51,312 bases of DNA, taken from NCBI RefSeq assembly GCF_014145505.1, contig NZ_JACIUZ010000040.1, positions 1 to 51,312 on the forward strand. Reading direction: 5' to 3'. The first letter of the stretch is position 1, and each line of letters begins with the position of its first letter. The notes under the pieces are model-generated. The model worked only from the letters and a program-made list of their open reading frames with translations, was not told the origin of the DNA and searched no databases. This stretch comes from Limosilactobacillus fastidiosus. GTDB lineage: Bacteria > Bacillota > Bacilli > Lactobacillales > Lactobacillaceae. Of this stretch, positions 9,123 to 19,166 are shown in pieces. Position numbers and translations under genes: made by a program.

Positions 9123-9156
9123 TAAAAATTTCTTTTAAAAAGGAGAATTTATAATC

Positions 9157-9471
9157 TTGGAAAAAAACTTACAAGATATTGTCATATCTTCAAAGAAAAT
9201 CATGGTTAGTTCGTTAAAGCAATTATTAGAACTAAAAAAACAACCTCATCCTAATGAAGAGCTGATTAGGGTTGTCCAAGAAAACTATAATACTGCCAAG
9301 AAAACGGTCGAGATAGTAAGTGGAATAGAACAAACAGATTCTACTGAACTTGAAGAAACTGCAAGTGTAGCGAAAGAAAATGTTTCTCAAGCTAAAGCTC
9401 CTACATCACCAGCTTCTCATCAAAATATCCAGATGACTCGTGAACAGTATCGCCAAAGTCATGAATCATAA
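9157..9471 (+). CDS. Small hypothetical protein
   Basis: 104 residues, starting at a TTG with AAGGAG upstream, 34 nt after ypsC and probably co-transcribed. The N-terminal half is predicted helical and Lys/Glu/Leu-rich; the C-terminal half is a low-complexity Glu/Ser/Ala/Pro linker ending in MTREQYRQSHES. There is no signal peptide or membrane segment, and I recognise no family. Confidence 0.7.
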   Translation: MEKNLQDIVISSKKIMVSSLKQLLELKKQPHPNEELIRVVQENYNTAKKTVEIVSGIEQTDSTELEETASVAKENVSQAKAPTSPASHQNIQMTREQYRQSHES

Positions 9472-9501
9472 TGGTTCTATTAAAAATTGATAAAATATAA
9501 A

Positions 9502-9538
9502 AAAGAAGGACATAACTATTATAGTTATGTCCTTCTTT
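9502..9538. terminator. Long perfect hairpin terminator
   Basis: A 17-bp perfect stem (9502-9518 with 9522-9538) and a 3-nt loop, with A-rich sequence on the left and TTCTTT at the right of the stem. It can serve ypsC and the following gene, and possibly the leftward dapF operon. Confidence 0.8.
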
Positions 9539-9658
9539 ACTAAGAACTGTAAAAATTACTGGATCCTAGAACTCTTTATAACAATTACATTATAAGTCCT
9601 GGTGGGTACTAATGTAAACCCTTATCCTTAAATTTATTTACAATTATTCGTTTATTCG

Positions 9659-10648
9659 TTAAAAATTGGGCTTATCTAATTGATGAACGAAATTCAGGTA
9701 AGCAGCTTGTTCGCCAGTTTCATTCACAGTAGCGTTTTCGTTAGTAACGTTTGCATCATGCAAAGCAGCCTCACTTACTTCAATTTTATGCGTAAAGGTT
9801 GCGTTACCGATTAATTCAATCCAGTAGCGATGGTTTTCGTGGTGGAGGATTGTTTTTACCATTCCACCAGGATTAAAGACGGTAATTGGTTGGTCGAAGT
9901 CCGCTTGATCAGGATGGATTAAAGCAAAGGCGAGAGAAGTAGCTGACATCCCAGTTCCACAGGCATTTGTAAAACCAACGCCCCGCTCAAACGTCTTTAC
10001 GAAGATTTGATTATGTCCCAAAATATGGGCAAAATTAACGTTAACGCCATCCGTAAAGTAAGGATTATCGCCATTTAGCCACTTACCAAGGGACCCTAGT
10101 TCCTTAAACCCTTCTTCATCAACAAATGAAATCAAGTGAGGATTGGGGACCGCAATTCCAGAAAAACGGAATCCCGGAAGTAATTCAGGGACTGGAGTAT
10201 CTAGCAGGCGAGCATGACCAAGATGATTGTAAGGAAGGGCTTCCTTGTTAAACCGTACTGGTGAGATTTCAACGGCAAAGGCAGGAACATCAGAAGCAAG
10301 ATCGGGCTGTTGCCGAACTTGGAGGCTGGCGTTCATTGTATCTACCTTAAATGAGGTAATGCCATCACGTTCTGCGACGTAACGAGCAACGGTTCGTAAA
10401 CCATTACCGCACATGGATGCTTCACTCCCGTCAGCGTTTATTACACGCATTTGAGCCGTTGCTCCTTCACGAACAGGCTTATTTACTACGAGGACACCAT
10501 CAGCGCCACCGAGAAGCCCATTTTCTTTATTTGTTATTTGTTGGGCGAGTGCAATTAATTCATCATCATTTAGTTCTTGATTAAGCTTTGTCTGGTCCAA
10601 AATAAAGAAGCAATTTTGAGAACCATGAACTTTTAATAATTCAACCAT
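9659..10648 (-). CDS. dapF: Diaminopimelate epimerase
   Basis: 329 residues; interconverts LL- and meso-diaminopimelate, the last step before LysA. Both catalytic cysteines are present, in the MCGNGLR motif (about residue 80) and the ACGTGMSA motif (about 230). It is slightly longer than usual because of a C-terminal Asn/Glu-rich extension. It begins 12 nt after lysC with a GGGGGAA-like Shine-Dalgarno sequence, forming a lysC-dapF operon oriented away from the rest of the pathway. Confidence 0.96.
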   Translation of the reverse strand: MVELLKVHGSQNCFFILDQTKLNQELNDDELIALAQQITNKENGLLGGADGVLVVNKPVREGATAQMRVINADGSEASMCGNGLRTVARYVAERDGITSFKVDTMNASLQVRQQPDLASDVPAFAVEISPVRFNKEALPYNHLGHARLLDTPVPELLPGFRFSGIAVPNPHLISFVDEEGFKELGSLGKWLNGDNPYFTDGVNVNFAHILGHNQIFVKTFERGVGFTNACGTGMSATSLAFALIHPDQADFDQPITVFNPGGMVKTILHHENHRYWIELIGNATFTHKIEVSEAALHDANVTNENATVNETGEQAAYLNFVHQLDKPNF

Positions 10649-10660
10649 AGTTAATTCCCC

Positions 10661-12025
10661 CTAGTTAGCAAAGAAGCGGTGATAGATCGCCCGGACCGCT
10701 GCATCCGCATCTTGGTTATAAGTGCCGATCATGATCGCAATTCTTGATGCTCCCTGGTTAATCATTGGAACAGCAATGTGTTCTTCAGCCAGCGGATTTA
10801 AAATATCGTTGATTACCCCCGTTCGATTGCGCATTCCTTCGCCAACCACCATTGTAATGGCATAATTATCAATCCATTCTAATCGGTCAGGGTTAATTTC
10901 TTCTTGAATTTCATTACAGATAATATCAACAAGTTCGTCATCAAGTTCCTTTTTATCAAAAATGACCGTGATATCGTCGATCCCGGATGGCATATGTTCA
11001 TAAGAAACGTTGTGACGAGCTAGAATCTGTAAAATCCGTAAAGTAAATCCGGCTTCCTTGTTGAGTAAGTATTTATGCAGGTAGAGTGCGGCAAAGTGCT
11101 TGCCGCTAACAACCCCGGTAATGATATCAGTTGGTTGGAAGGAGTGGTCAGGGACAATTAAAGTTCCTGGTTTCTCCGGATCGCTTGTATTTTTAACGTT
11201 AATTGGGATGTTTCCCTGAATTGCTGGAATTAAGGCCTCATCGTGGAAAACAGAGAAACCTGCATAGGAGAGTTCACGCATTTCACGATAAGTCATTTTA
11301 GCAATTGGTTGGGGATGATCAACGACGTTCGGATTAGCTGAATAGATCGCATCAACATCGGTAAAGTTTTCGTACATTCCCGCATGAAGGCCTCGGGCAA
11401 GAATGGCTCCGGTAATATCAGATCCTCCCCGAGAGAAAGTGGCGATATGGCCAGCAAGAGTAATGCCATAAAAACCGGGAAAAACAATGATTTCATGATT
11501 GCTAAACGAGAAGTTTGCCAACCGTGCGTACGTTTCTGGGATCACAGTAGCGTTATTTGGTGTCCCAGCGACCTTTAAACCAACTTCTTCCGGTGTTGCA
11601 AAGCGTGCTGGATAACCTAAATAGTTAAGGATCAAAGACATTAGTTCAGCGTTTAGTCTTTCCCCATGAGCCTTAAAAGCAGCCATTAAGTAATTATTAT
11701 TTGGGTAATCAGCATTTGGTAACTTGGCTAGCCGATCTACTAATGGTTGTAACTGGTCATTTGGTAAATTAAAGTAATCGGCAATTGCTTGATAGCGTAA
11801 CAGGATTTCCTTACGAACGAGCATTGCTTCTTGTTCTTCGTTTTTACTAATTGCGTTTGCATATTTAATTAGGAGATCAGTAACCTTGATATCATTAGAA
11901 TTCCGTTTTCCGGGAGCGGAAGTGACAACGACTCGCCGTTCTGGATCACTAGTAATAATTTTAATTGCATGTTCATAGCTAGGACCATCAGCTAAGGAGC
12001 TGCCCCCAAACTTAACAACCTTCAT
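10661..12025 (-). CDS. lysC: Aspartate kinase
   Basis: 454 residues; phosphorylates aspartate, the entry step to lysine, threonine and methionine. The N-terminal MKVVKFGGSSLA nucleotide-binding motif, the GFYG and FSRGGSDITG motifs of the kinase domain and two C-terminal ACT domains (about 300-454) are visible. The frame is open further upstream, but ATG 12025 has AAAGGAG and the canonical N-terminus. The full length with both ACT repeats suggests end-product feedback. An unusual structured leader with a terminator lies upstream. Confidence 0.96.
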   Translation of the reverse strand: MKVVKFGGSSLADGPSYEHAIKIITSDPERRVVVTSAPGKRNSNDIKVTDLLIKYANAISKNEEQEAMLVRKEILLRYQAIADYFNLPNDQLQPLVDRLAKLPNADYPNNNYLMAAFKAHGERLNAELMSLILNYLGYPARFATPEEVGLKVAGTPNNATVIPETYARLANFSFSNHEIIVFPGFYGITLAGHIATFSRGGSDITGAILARGLHAGMYENFTDVDAIYSANPNVVDHPQPIAKMTYREMRELSYAGFSVFHDEALIPAIQGNIPINVKNTSDPEKPGTLIVPDHSFQPTDIITGVVSGKHFAALYLHKYLLNKEAGFTLRILQILARHNVSYEHMPSGIDDITVIFDKKELDDELVDIICNEIQEEINPDRLEWIDNYAITMVVGEGMRNRTGVINDILNPLAEEHIAVPMINQGASRIAIMIGTYNQDADAAVRAIYHRFFAN

Positions 12026-12074
12026 CTTCAATTCTCCTTTGTGCATGAGAAATCCATGCAAAGTTTTTAATCGA

Positions 12075-12102
12075 ATTTTAACATTGATTGATAAATATGC
12101 AA
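12075..12102 (-). promoter_or_regulatory. Predicted lysC-dapF promoter
   Basis: On the minus strand TTGCAT (12097-12102), a 16-nt spacer and TAAAAT (12075-12080). It would start transcription about 45 nt upstream of lysC, downstream of the attenuator-like hairpin, so lysC may have two modes of expression. Confidence 0.4.
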
Positions 12103-12194
12103 GAACAATTTTCGAGTGCGAGCCAGCAAAGAGCTTGCGGAAGGCCAGTAAGCTCCTGACGAGCATATTGACAGTATTGAAGAAATGAGAGAGC

Positions 12195-12229
12195 AAAAAA
12201 AGACCAGGTTGAATCACACAACCTGATCT
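12195..12229 (-). terminator. Intrinsic terminator in the pbuG-lysC interval
   Basis: On the minus strand an 11-bp stem (12219-12229 with 12201-12211, one mismatch or wobble) and a 7-nt loop, followed by TTTTTT (complement of 12195-12200). It lies 5 nt after the closing helix of the structured element, the arrangement of a terminator-type riboswitch or of a small RNA with its own terminator. Confidence 0.85.
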
Positions 12230-12234
12230 TTTCT

Positions 12235-12442
12235 AGAGTATAGCCGAAACATACTTTTCGGTAACTTGCTCCTGCGACATAGCCATGACGCACCCATCGT
12301 GACTGTAACTTCCGCCTAGTTATCCCGGTCTTGATTGTAACTAATCATCGGCCGGGATTTTCTAGTTCTACTAAGTCATGGTCGAAACGTGTTCCTCAGG
12401 AAATTGCTAGTCTTTCGCAAGTTCTTTGCTGAGTCATACTCT
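12235..12442 (-). promoter_or_regulatory. Rod-shaped structured RNA between pbuG and lysC (candidate leader or ncRNA)
   Basis: Nested complementary blocks close one long bulged hairpin: 12235-12241 with 12436-12442 (AGAGTAT/ATACTCT), 12263-12269 with 12417-12423 (AACTTGC/GCAAGTT), 12283-12289 with 12375-12381 (CCATGAC/GTCATGG), 12316-12319 with 12362-12365, 12322-12328 with 12352-12358 (ATCCCGG/CCGGGAT) and 12333-12336 with 12343-12346. The outer helix begins at the pbuG stop codon. I do not recognise a lysine, T-box, purine, glycine, M-box or c-di-AMP core. It could be a leader controlling lysC or a 6S-like free RNA. Confidence 0.55.
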
Positions 12443-13748
12443 ATTTCATATTCGTTATCAAGAAGAACGCGATGAAGATGACGAAGAGGGCATACATCAT
12501 TGGTGAAACGTCCTTGTAGCGCTTGGAAGCGATCATGGTAATTGGATAAGCAATCATTCCAAGTGCCAAGCCATCGGAAATGGAGTAGGTTAATGGCATT
12601 CCGACAACAACAAGGAAGGCCGGAAAGGCGATTTCAAAGCGATCCCAGTTGATGTACTTCAGGTTATTGGCCATGAGAACCCCCACGATGATTAGGGCTG
12701 GTGCAGTAACGGTCGTGGGAATAACCGCTAGTAAGGGGCTGAAAATCATTGAAATTAAGAATAGGATCCCAACGAAGACGGCAGTTAATCCAGTTCGACC
12801 ACCCATGGCGATTCCGGCACTTGATTCAACAGAAGTGCCAAGTGGGGCCGTCCCGCAGATTGCTCCTTCAACCATGGCAAGGGAGTCAGATAAGAAGGCT
12901 TTACCGATCCGAGGGATTTTACCGTTCTTATCGACCATTCCTGCTTGTTGGGTCATCCCGATTAGTGTCCCAGCAGTATCAAAGAAAGTTACCAATAAGA
13001 AAGTCAAAACCACCATGAATAATTGAGGAGTATTAATGTCCTTTAGGTGGAAAATCGCATGACCAAATGTTGGGGCCATACTTGGTGCAGTAGAGATAAT
13101 ACCGTGTGGTAAAGGAATTTGTCCGATGCACATTCCGAAGATGGCGGTAATGATCATTCCAATAAAGATGGAACCCGGAACCCGAGCTGCCATTAAGATA
13201 ATGGTTAAAATTAAGCCAAATAAGGTTAGCCAAACATCCGAATTACCAAAGGAACCAAGGCCAACTAGGGATGAAGAATTATTCACGATCAGCTTCCCGT
13301 TTTGCAACCCAATAAAGGCAATGAATAATCCAATTCCCGCAGAAATAGCATATTTAATGTCTTTTGGAATGGCGTCAACAACTTTCTCCCGCAATTTAAG
13401 AACGGTAATTAAAATGAACAGGAAAGAAGCAACCAGGACACTTGCTAAAGCTGTTTGCCAGTTAATGTGCATCCCAATAACTACGTTGTAGGCAAAGAAA
13501 GCAGCACTCCCAAGGGTTGGTGCTAAGGCAATCGGGTAATTAGCGATTAGCCCCATTAAGAAACAACCAATTGCGGTAGCAACCGCGGTAACCGTAAAGG
13601 CAGCTCCCTTATTAATTCCCGCAGCGTGCAAAATATTTGGGTTAACAAATAGAATGTATGACAGGCTCACAAATGTCGTTAAAGCAGCGATTAATTCGCT
13701 CTTAACAGTGGTGTGAGCTTCACTTAAATGAAAGATCCGGTCTAACAC
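12441..13748 (-). CDS. pbuG: NCS2 (AzgA-type) purine/guanine-hypoxanthine permease
   Basis: A 435-residue integral membrane protein with about 12-14 hydrophobic segments, belonging to the AzgA-like branch that imports adenine, guanine or hypoxanthine with protons. The N-terminal EAHTTVKSELIAALTTFVS and NPNIL motifs and the TM3 segment ALAPTLGSAAFFAY (usual form ALAPGMGLNAFFAY) are visible. It starts with GTG behind GAGGAG. No purine riboswitch was seen upstream (13749-13910). Substrate specificity is by family only. Confidence 0.88.
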   Translation of the reverse strand: MLDRIFHLSEAHTTVKSELIAALTTFVSLSYILFVNPNILHAAGINKGAAFTVTAVATAIGCFLMGLIANYPIALAPTLGSAAFFAYNVVIGMHINWQTALASVLVASFLFILITVLKLREKVVDAIPKDIKYAISAGIGLFIAFIGLQNGKLIVNNSSSLVGLGSFGNSDVWLTLFGLILTIILMAARVPGSIFIGMIITAIFGMCIGQIPLPHGIISTAPSMAPTFGHAIFHLKDINTPQLFMVVLTFLLVTFFDTAGTLIGMTQQAGMVDKNGKIPRIGKAFLSDSLAMVEGAICGTAPLGTSVESSAGIAMGGRTGLTAVFVGILFLISMIFSPLLAVIPTTVTAPALIIVGVLMANNLKYINWDRFEIAFPAFLVVVGMPLTYSISDGLALGMIAYPITMIASKRYKDVSPMMYALFVIFIAFFLITNMK

Positions 13749-13913
13749 TATTAATTCTCCTCTTCTTAAAGTAAATTTAAAAACTTATTCCTACTAGAAT
13801 ATCACAGAAATTAGTTTGATGATTGACTTTCTTGAAATTTGACTAAATATAAGAAGATATGTAATTCTTAGTGAGAATAAATTAAATCAATATGAGAAAA
13901 ATTAATAATTGTG

Positions 13914-13942
13914 TTGACATTCTAATCTAAGACTCCTATTAT
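13914..13942 (+). promoter_or_regulatory. Promoter of the lysA-asd operon
   Basis: Consensus TTGACA (13914-13919), a 17-nt spacer and TATTAT (13937-13942), placing the transcript start a few bases before the lysine riboswitch. Confidence 0.85.
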
Positions 13943-13953
13943 ATTTATAAATC

Positions 13954-14124
13954 GAAGAGGCGCAGTCAACACTAGTAGGTAATCTCAGCTTGCCAAGCAA
14001 TGAGGGTTATTGAACAGGGCGGCTGCCGAAGCGTCTAACTTGGCAAGGTTAGGTAGCTGGGGCGTAGCTGAATAAGTTGCGGACTGTCGTGGGACAATAT
14101 CAGCCCACGGTGCGCTATCGACAA
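13954..14124 (+). promoter_or_regulatory. Lysine riboswitch (L-box)
   Basis: It carries the L-box core elements in order: GAAGAGGCGC (P1 5' side), AGTAGGTAA, GGGCGGCTGCCGAAGCG, GTAGCTGGGGCGTAGC, GGACTGTCGTGGGAC and the closing GTGCGCTATC. Lysine binding would stabilise P1 and allow the adjoining terminator to form. It controls the following seven genes. The ends are approximate. Confidence 0.93.
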
Positions 14125-14140
14125 GACGGATAAAATACAT

Positions 14141-14175
14141 CCACTGTTTGTCTTTGCGCAGACAGTGGTTTTTTT
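14141..14175 (+). terminator. Riboswitch expression-platform terminator
   Basis: CCACTGTTTG (14141-14150) pairs with the strand ending ACAGTGG (14162-14168), about 10-11 bp, followed by TTTTTTT (14169-14175). It lies directly between the lysine aptamer and lysA. Confidence 0.92.
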
Positions 14176-14216
14176 ATCACCTTGATTTTCCCCGAATGAG
14201 TAATGGAGGAATTATT

Positions 14217-15527
14217 ATGAACCAACAAATTACTGCTCAACAGTTAACTGATGCTGGTCATTTAATGATTGGTGGCTGTGACTCAATTGAGTTAGCTCAT
14301 GAATACGGGACGCCTTTAGTAGTTTATGATGTCTCACAAATTAGGAATCAGATTCGGAGCTTCCGTAAGGTATTTGAAGAAAACAATGTTGACTATGCAG
14401 TTAGTTACGCAAGTAAGGCATTTGCAGCCATTGCAATGTATCAAGTAGCCGCTGCCGAGCAAGCCCACGTCGATGTTGTTTCTGCTGGTGAGCTCTATAC
14501 AGCAATTAAAGCTGGCTTCCCAATGGAACGGGTTAGTTTTCATGGTAATAATAAGTCTAAAGAAGAGCTTGAAATGGCAATCGACCATCATGTCGGGATC
14601 ATCATGATTGATAACTTTCATGAAATTGACCTCTTATCAGCGGTCTTAGAATCAAAGAATACGACTGTTGACGTAATGTTACGGATAACCCCCGGAATTT
14701 CAGCTCACACCAATAAGTACATTCAAACCGGTCAAGTGGATAGCAAGTTTGGTTTTGACCTCCAGTCTGGTCAAGCTGATGAAGCATTACAAAAAATCTT
14801 AGCTAACCCGCGGATGAAGATGCGTGGCCTTCATGCTCATATCGGTTCACAAATATTTGAACTTGCCGGCTTTAAGGGGGTTGCTAAAAAGCTTGTTGAA
14901 GTAGCAGCCCATTGGCGTGATCAATTTGGTTACGAGGCAGAAGTAATTAATGTTGGTGGTGGTTTCGGGATCCGTTACGTATCATCCGATCATCCATTAA
15001 GACCAGAAGAATTTGTTGATGCTATTATCAAGGCAATTAAAAGCGAAACAAGTGTAAAGGGTTTAGCAATGCCAGCAATCTGGATTGAACCAGGACGCTC
15101 GATTGTTGGTCCAGCTGGTTATAACCTTTACACGGTTGGTTCACGCAAAGATGTTCCCGGATTGAAGCCCTACGTTACGGTTAATGGGGGAATGGGTGAT
15201 AATATTCGTCCGGCCCTTTATCAAGCAGCGTATGAAACTGTATTAGCAAGTAACCCGCAAGCCCCGATTAAAGAACATGTTCGTCTTGCTGGAAAATATT
15301 GTGAATCAGGTGATATTTTGTCTCAGGATCAAGGATTACCGGATACCAAGCCGGGGGATGTCTTGGCAATGCTAGATACTGGTGCTTATGGTTATTCCAT
15401 GGCTTCAAATTATAACCGAAATCCTCGTCCGGCAGTGGTTTTCGCCGAAAATGGACAAGCTCAACTAGTAATTGAACGCGAATCATTAGACGATCTAATC
15501 AGTTTAGATCGGTCATATGCACAATAA
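14217..15527 (+). CDS. lysA: Diaminopimelate decarboxylase
   Basis: 436 residues; a PLP enzyme that decarboxylates meso-DAP to lysine. The PLP lysine is K67 in the VSYASKAF motif; HAHIGSQ, the glycine-rich NVGGGFGI phosphate-binding loop and the active-site CESGD are visible. The open frame starts earlier (14148) but that start is inside the terminator hairpin; ATG 14217 has ATGGAGGA upstream. First gene of the riboswitch-controlled operon, although its reaction is the last of the pathway. Confidence 0.96.
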   Translation: MNQQITAQQLTDAGHLMIGGCDSIELAHEYGTPLVVYDVSQIRNQIRSFRKVFEENNVDYAVSYASKAFAAIAMYQVAAAEQAHVDVVSAGELYTAIKAGFPMERVSFHGNNKSKEELEMAIDHHVGIIMIDNFHEIDLLSAVLESKNTTVDVMLRITPGISAHTNKYIQTGQVDSKFGFDLQSGQADEALQKILANPRMKMRGLHAHIGSQIFELAGFKGVAKKLVEVAAHWRDQFGYEAEVINVGGGFGIRYVSSDHPLRPEEFVDAIIKAIKSETSVKGLAMPAIWIEPGRSIVGPAGYNLYTVGSRKDVPGLKPYVTVNGGMGDNIRPALYQAAYETVLASNPQAPIKEHVRLAGKYCESGDILSQDQGLPDTKPGDVLAMLDTGAYGYSMASNYNRNPRPAVVFAENGQAQLVIERESLDDLISLDRSYAQ

Positions 15528-15559
15528 CCAATATTAAATAGGAAGAAAGAGGTTAAAAA

Positions 15560-16270
15560 ATGGCTGAATTAGATGCACAAGCAATTATTAACTACATTGG
15601 TAATGCTCCAAAGAAGACTCCAGTTAAGGTTTACTTAAAGGGTGATTTAAGTCAAATTACATTCCCCGAAGAAGTCCAATCTTTTGTTGATGATCATACC
15701 GGTGTAATCTTTGGTGACTGGAAGATGGTCGAACCACTCCTTAAGGAAAACCAAGCTTTAATTGAAGACTACCATATTGAAAATGACTCTCGGAATTCAG
15801 CGGTACCATTACTCGATCTTAAAGGGATTAATGCCCGGATTGAACCAGGCGCAATTATTCGTGACAAGGTATTAATTGGTAACAATGCCGTTATAATGAT
15901 GGGCGCCACGATCAACATTGGTGCTGAAATTGGCGACGACACCATGATTGATATGGGGGCTATCCTTGGTGGTCGCGCCATCGTCGGCAAGCATTGTCAT
16001 ATTGGTGCTGGAACTGTTTTGGCTGGGGTTGTTGAACCTGCTTCTGCTCAACCAGTACGCATCGACGATAACGTGTTAATTGGTGCTAATGCTGTCGTTA
16101 TTGAAGGAGTGCATGTTGGTGAAGGAGCGGTTATTGCTGCCGGAGCTATTGTGACTCATGATGTTGAACCACATACAATGGTTGCTGGCGTTCCCGCTAA
16201 GTTTGTAAAAAAAGTTGATAAAAAGACCGCAAGCAAGACTGGCTTAGAGGATGACTTGCGGAAACTATAG
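15560..16270 (+). CDS. dapH: Tetrahydrodipicolinate N-acetyltransferase
   Basis: 236 residues; acetylates L-tetrahydrodipicolinate with acetyl-CoA, the step defining the acetylase variant of the DAP pathway. An N-terminal DapH domain precedes a left-handed parallel beta-helix of hexapeptide repeats (about 90-210, with runs such as [16 protein letters not shown]). The pairing with an M20 N-acetyl-DAP deacetylase supports acetyl rather than succinyl chemistry. It lies 32 nt after lysA with an AGAAAGAGG Shine-Dalgarno sequence. Confidence 0.95.
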   Translation: MAELDAQAIINYIGNAPKKTPVKVYLKGDLSQITFPEEVQSFVDDHTGVIFGDWKMVEPLLKENQALIEDYHIENDSRNSAVPLLDLKGINARIEPGAIIRDKVLIGNNAVIMMGATINIGAEIGDDTMIDMGAILGGRAIVGKHCHIGAGTVLAGVVEPASAQPVRIDDNVLIGANAVVIEGVHVGEGAVIAAGAIVTHDVEPHTMVAGVPAKFVKKVDKKTASKTGLEDDLRKL

Positions 16271-16281
16271 GAGCTGAGGAA

Positions 16282-17427
16282 ATGTTAAGTGAAAGTGATT
16301 TAATAGCCATTCGGCGCCACCTTCATCAAATCCCGGAATTAGCCCTCCAGGAGACAGAAACCCACCAGTTTCTGCTTGAAACGGTTAAGAAGATGGAACA
16401 GAAATTTCTTGAAATTCGGAATTCAGAAGAATTACCAACTGCAATGATGGTCCTCGTTCATGGCTTTGATCCTCAACGGACGATTGGTTATCGGACTGAC
16501 ATTGATGCTTTACCAGTTGAAGAACAGACGGGGCTGCCTTATTCCTCGAAGCATCCCGGTGTTATGCATGCCTGTGGTCACGACATCCACATGACAGTTG
16601 CCCTAGGTGTCCTTTCTTACTTCAGCGAACATCAACCAAAAGATAATCTTCTTTTCTTCTTCCAACCCGCTGAAGAAAGTGAAAGTGGTGGTAAGCAATC
16701 CTACGAACTTGGTTTATTTCATGGTCGCTGGCGCCCTGATGAATTTTATGGACTTCACGATAACCCTGATTTACCAGCCGGAGCAATTGGTTGCCGAATG
16801 GGAACTCTCTTTGCAGGAACAACTGAAGTCAATATTGATTTAAATGGTAAGGGTGGTCATGCTGCCTACCCACAAGATGCTAATGATACAGTGGTTGCTG
16901 CTGCAATGTTGATTAGTCAGGTACAAACGGTTATTTCCCGAAGTATCGATCCCATCCAAAGTGGTGTTATTACCTTAGGAAAGATTGACGGGGGAACAAT
17001 CAGAAATGTAATTGCTGGGCATACTCGGATTGAGGGAACCATTCGGGGGTTAACCCAGAAGATGATTGAAACAATTGATCAACGGCTAAAGGATATTTGT
17101 GAAGGAATTGGTCGGAGTTATAACATGGATGTTCACCTAGAACTTAACCAGGGTGGCTATTGGCCAGTGGAGAATAATCCCCAATTGACTAAACGTTTTA
17201 TTTCGTATATGCAATCAGCCCCAAACGTTAACTTTGTAGAAACTGCACCAGCAATGACTGGGGAAGATTTTGGTTTCTTATTAGCTAAGTTTCCGGGAAC
17301 AATGTTTTGGCTGGGAGTTGATGATGATTCACAACTCCATTCAGCAACGTTAACCCCTAAAGAGGAAGCTATTCAACAGGGTGTCGATGCAATTACAGGT
17401 TTCTTAGAATACCGGATGACAGAATAA
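16282..17427 (+). CDS. dapL: N-acetyldiaminopimelate deacetylase (M20 family)
   Basis: 381 residues; removes acetate from N-acetyl-LL-DAP. The M20 metallopeptidase motifs are visible: [19 protein letters not shown] (H96, H100 region) and the catalytic PAEESE (E131/E132), with the dimerisation domain in the middle (about 175-290). It is 11 nt after dapH, and its TAA overlaps the first base of an upstream in-frame ATG of dapA. The symbol follows Bacillus usage; it is not the LL-DAP aminotransferase also called DapL. Confidence 0.93.
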   Translation: MLSESDLIAIRRHLHQIPELALQETETHQFLLETVKKMEQKFLEIRNSEELPTAMMVLVHGFDPQRTIGYRTDIDALPVEEQTGLPYSSKHPGVMHACGHDIHMTVALGVLSYFSEHQPKDNLLFFFQPAEESESGGKQSYELGLFHGRWRPDEFYGLHDNPDLPAGAIGCRMGTLFAGTTEVNIDLNGKGGHAAYPQDANDTVVAAAMLISQVQTVISRSIDPIQSGVITLGKIDGGTIRNVIAGHTRIEGTIRGLTQKMIETIDQRLKDICEGIGRSYNMDVHLELNQGGYWPVENNPQLTKRFISYMQSAPNVNFVETAPAMTGEDFGFLLAKFPGTMFWLGVDDDSQLHSATLTPKEEAIQQGVDAITGFLEYRMTE

Positions 17428-17441
17428 TGGAGGATAAGAAT

Positions 17442-18359
17442 ATGACAGCTTTAGCAAGTGCGGACTTATTAACAGCAATCGTGACGCCGTTTAATAGCGA
17501 TAATGAAATCGATTTTAATGCTTTAGAGAAGTTGACTAATTCGCTTATTGAACGGGGATGTAATGGTTTTGTAATCGGAGGAACAACTGGTGAAACACCA
17601 GAATTAACCCATGATGAAAAACTTGCTCTTTATACTCGTTTTGGTGAAATTGTTGACGGTCGGGTACCGGTAATTGCTGGTACCGGGAGCAATAATCCCC
17701 AAGAAACAATTGCCTTGACTAATGAAGTTGGGCAAATTAATGGTATTGACTATGCCTTAGTCGTTGTTCCTCCATATAACAAGCCTAACCAACGGGGGAT
17801 GTTGGCGTACTTCAAGACAGTTGCTGATAACGTTAATTTACCAATTGTTATTTACAATATTCCTGGCCGAACTGGTTCAAAGATGGATCCAAAAACGGTT
17901 GTTGAACTTTCTCAACACCCAAATATTGCAGGAATTAAGCAATGTACACCATTAAACGAAATGGAATATATCATTGAGCACAAGGCTGATGATTTTCTCG
18001 TCTTTACTGGTGAAGATGCCCAAGCTTTAACTTCACGGGTACTAGGTGCTAACGGGGTTATTTCTGTTGCTTCACATATTTACGTTACCGAAATGCGACA
18101 TATGTTTGATGCACTCTATCGAGGTGACTATAAGCTTGCTGGAAAGCTTCAACGGTGGCTTACTCCTCGGATGGCTGCTTGCTTCATGTTCCCATCCCCG
18201 TCACCCGTTAAGGCTGTTTTAAATGCTCAAGGATTTAATGTTGGTGACTGCCGTCTACCAATTCTTTCCCTTAATAAGGAAGAGCAAACGCAACTTGAAC
18301 AGGCCTTGGATCTTCCCGCGGATTCACTAGAAAACAAGACTCTTCCTTTAGGTTTATAA
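17442..18359 (+). CDS. dapA: 4-hydroxy-tetrahydrodipicolinate synthase
   Basis: 305 residues; condenses pyruvate with aspartate semialdehyde. It is a TIM barrel with GGTTGETP (T48/T49), Y138 in YNIPGRTG and the Schiff-base lysine K166 in [11 protein letters not shown] 17442 is chosen because GGAGG (17429-17433) is 8 nt upstream; the ATG at 17427 would lie before it. Confidence 0.96.
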   Translation: MTALASADLLTAIVTPFNSDNEIDFNALEKLTNSLIERGCNGFVIGGTTGETPELTHDEKLALYTRFGEIVDGRVPVIAGTGSNNPQETIALTNEVGQINGIDYALVVVPPYNKPNQRGMLAYFKTVADNVNLPIVIYNIPGRTGSKMDPKTVVELSQHPNIAGIKQCTPLNEMEYIIEHKADDFLVFTGEDAQALTSRVLGANGVISVASHIYVTEMRHMFDALYRGDYKLAGKLQRWLTPRMAACFMFPSPSPVKAVLNAQGFNVGDCRLPILSLNKEEQTQLEQALDLPADSLENKTLPLGL

Positions 18360-18376
18360 AATAGGAGGGATAGATA

Positions 18377-19156
18377 ATGGCAAATGTATTAATAGCAGGG
18401 GCAACTGGAGCGATGGGTCAAAAGGCGGTTGACTTAGTAAATTCAATGGCCAACATAGAATTAACAGCTGTCCTCGCCCCTCATTTAATGTCAGCTGATC
18501 GTGAACAATACCACTTAGGTAAAAATGTTCAAGTGTTCAATTCCTTAACCGATGTTGATCCTTCAGTAGCAGATATTTGGCTCGATTTTACTGTTCCAAG
18601 TGCTGTTTACGATAATGTTAAATACGCTTTAAATAACGATATGATGCCTGTCGTGGGGACAACCGGTTTAACTGACAAACAAGAAACAGAATTGATTGAA
18701 CTTAGTCAACAAAAGCAGCTCGGTGGTTTAATTGCACCAAATTTTGGGATGTCTGCAGTGTTGTTGATGAAGTTTGCGCGGGAAGCGGCCAAGTACTTTC
18801 CTGATGTGGAGATTATCGAAATGCACCATGCTGACAAGAAGGACGCTCCCTCGGGGACAGCCCTTAGCACTGCGAAGTTAATTGATCAGGTGCGTAAATC
18901 ACATGAGAGTAATCCTGACGAAACCGAATCATTAGCTGGCGTTCGTGGTGGCGACTATCACGGGATCAAAATTCATTCTGTACGTTTGCCCGGTTACATT
19001 GCCCATGAACAAGTCCTCTTTGGTGGAGCTGGCGAAGCGCTAACGATCCGCCAAGATTCCTTTGATCGTCAATCGTTCATGAGTGGGGTTAAGGTTGCCT
19101 TAGAAAAAGTGGGTAACTTAGATCACTTAGTTGTTGGCCTCGAAAAGATCTTATAG
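18377..19156 (+). CDS. dapB: 4-hydroxy-tetrahydrodipicolinate reductase
   Basis: 259 residues; NAD(P)H reduction of the DapA product. The N-terminal Rossmann motif GATGAMGQ (8-15) and the catalytic [14 protein letters not shown] segment (about 151-164) are present, as is the GTTGL loop. An AGGAGG Shine-Dalgarno sequence lies 17 nt after dapA. Tightly packed in the operon. Confidence 0.96.
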   Translation: MANVLIAGATGAMGQKAVDLVNSMANIELTAVLAPHLMSADREQYHLGKNVQVFNSLTDVDPSVADIWLDFTVPSAVYDNVKYALNNDMMPVVGTTGLTDKQETELIELSQQKQLGGLIAPNFGMSAVLLMKFAREAAKYFPDVEIIEMHHADKKDAPSGTALSTAKLIDQVRKSHESNPDETESLAGVRGGDYHGIKIHSVRLPGYIAHEQVLFGGAGEALTIRQDSFDRQSFMSGVKVALEKVGNLDHLVVGLEKIL

Positions 19157-19166
19157 GAGGGAGAAT

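Noticed and set aside
12235-12442. Second lysine riboswitch or lysine T-box before lysC
   Set aside because: The L-box core blocks seen before lysA are absent, and no TGGNACC antiterminator motif is present.
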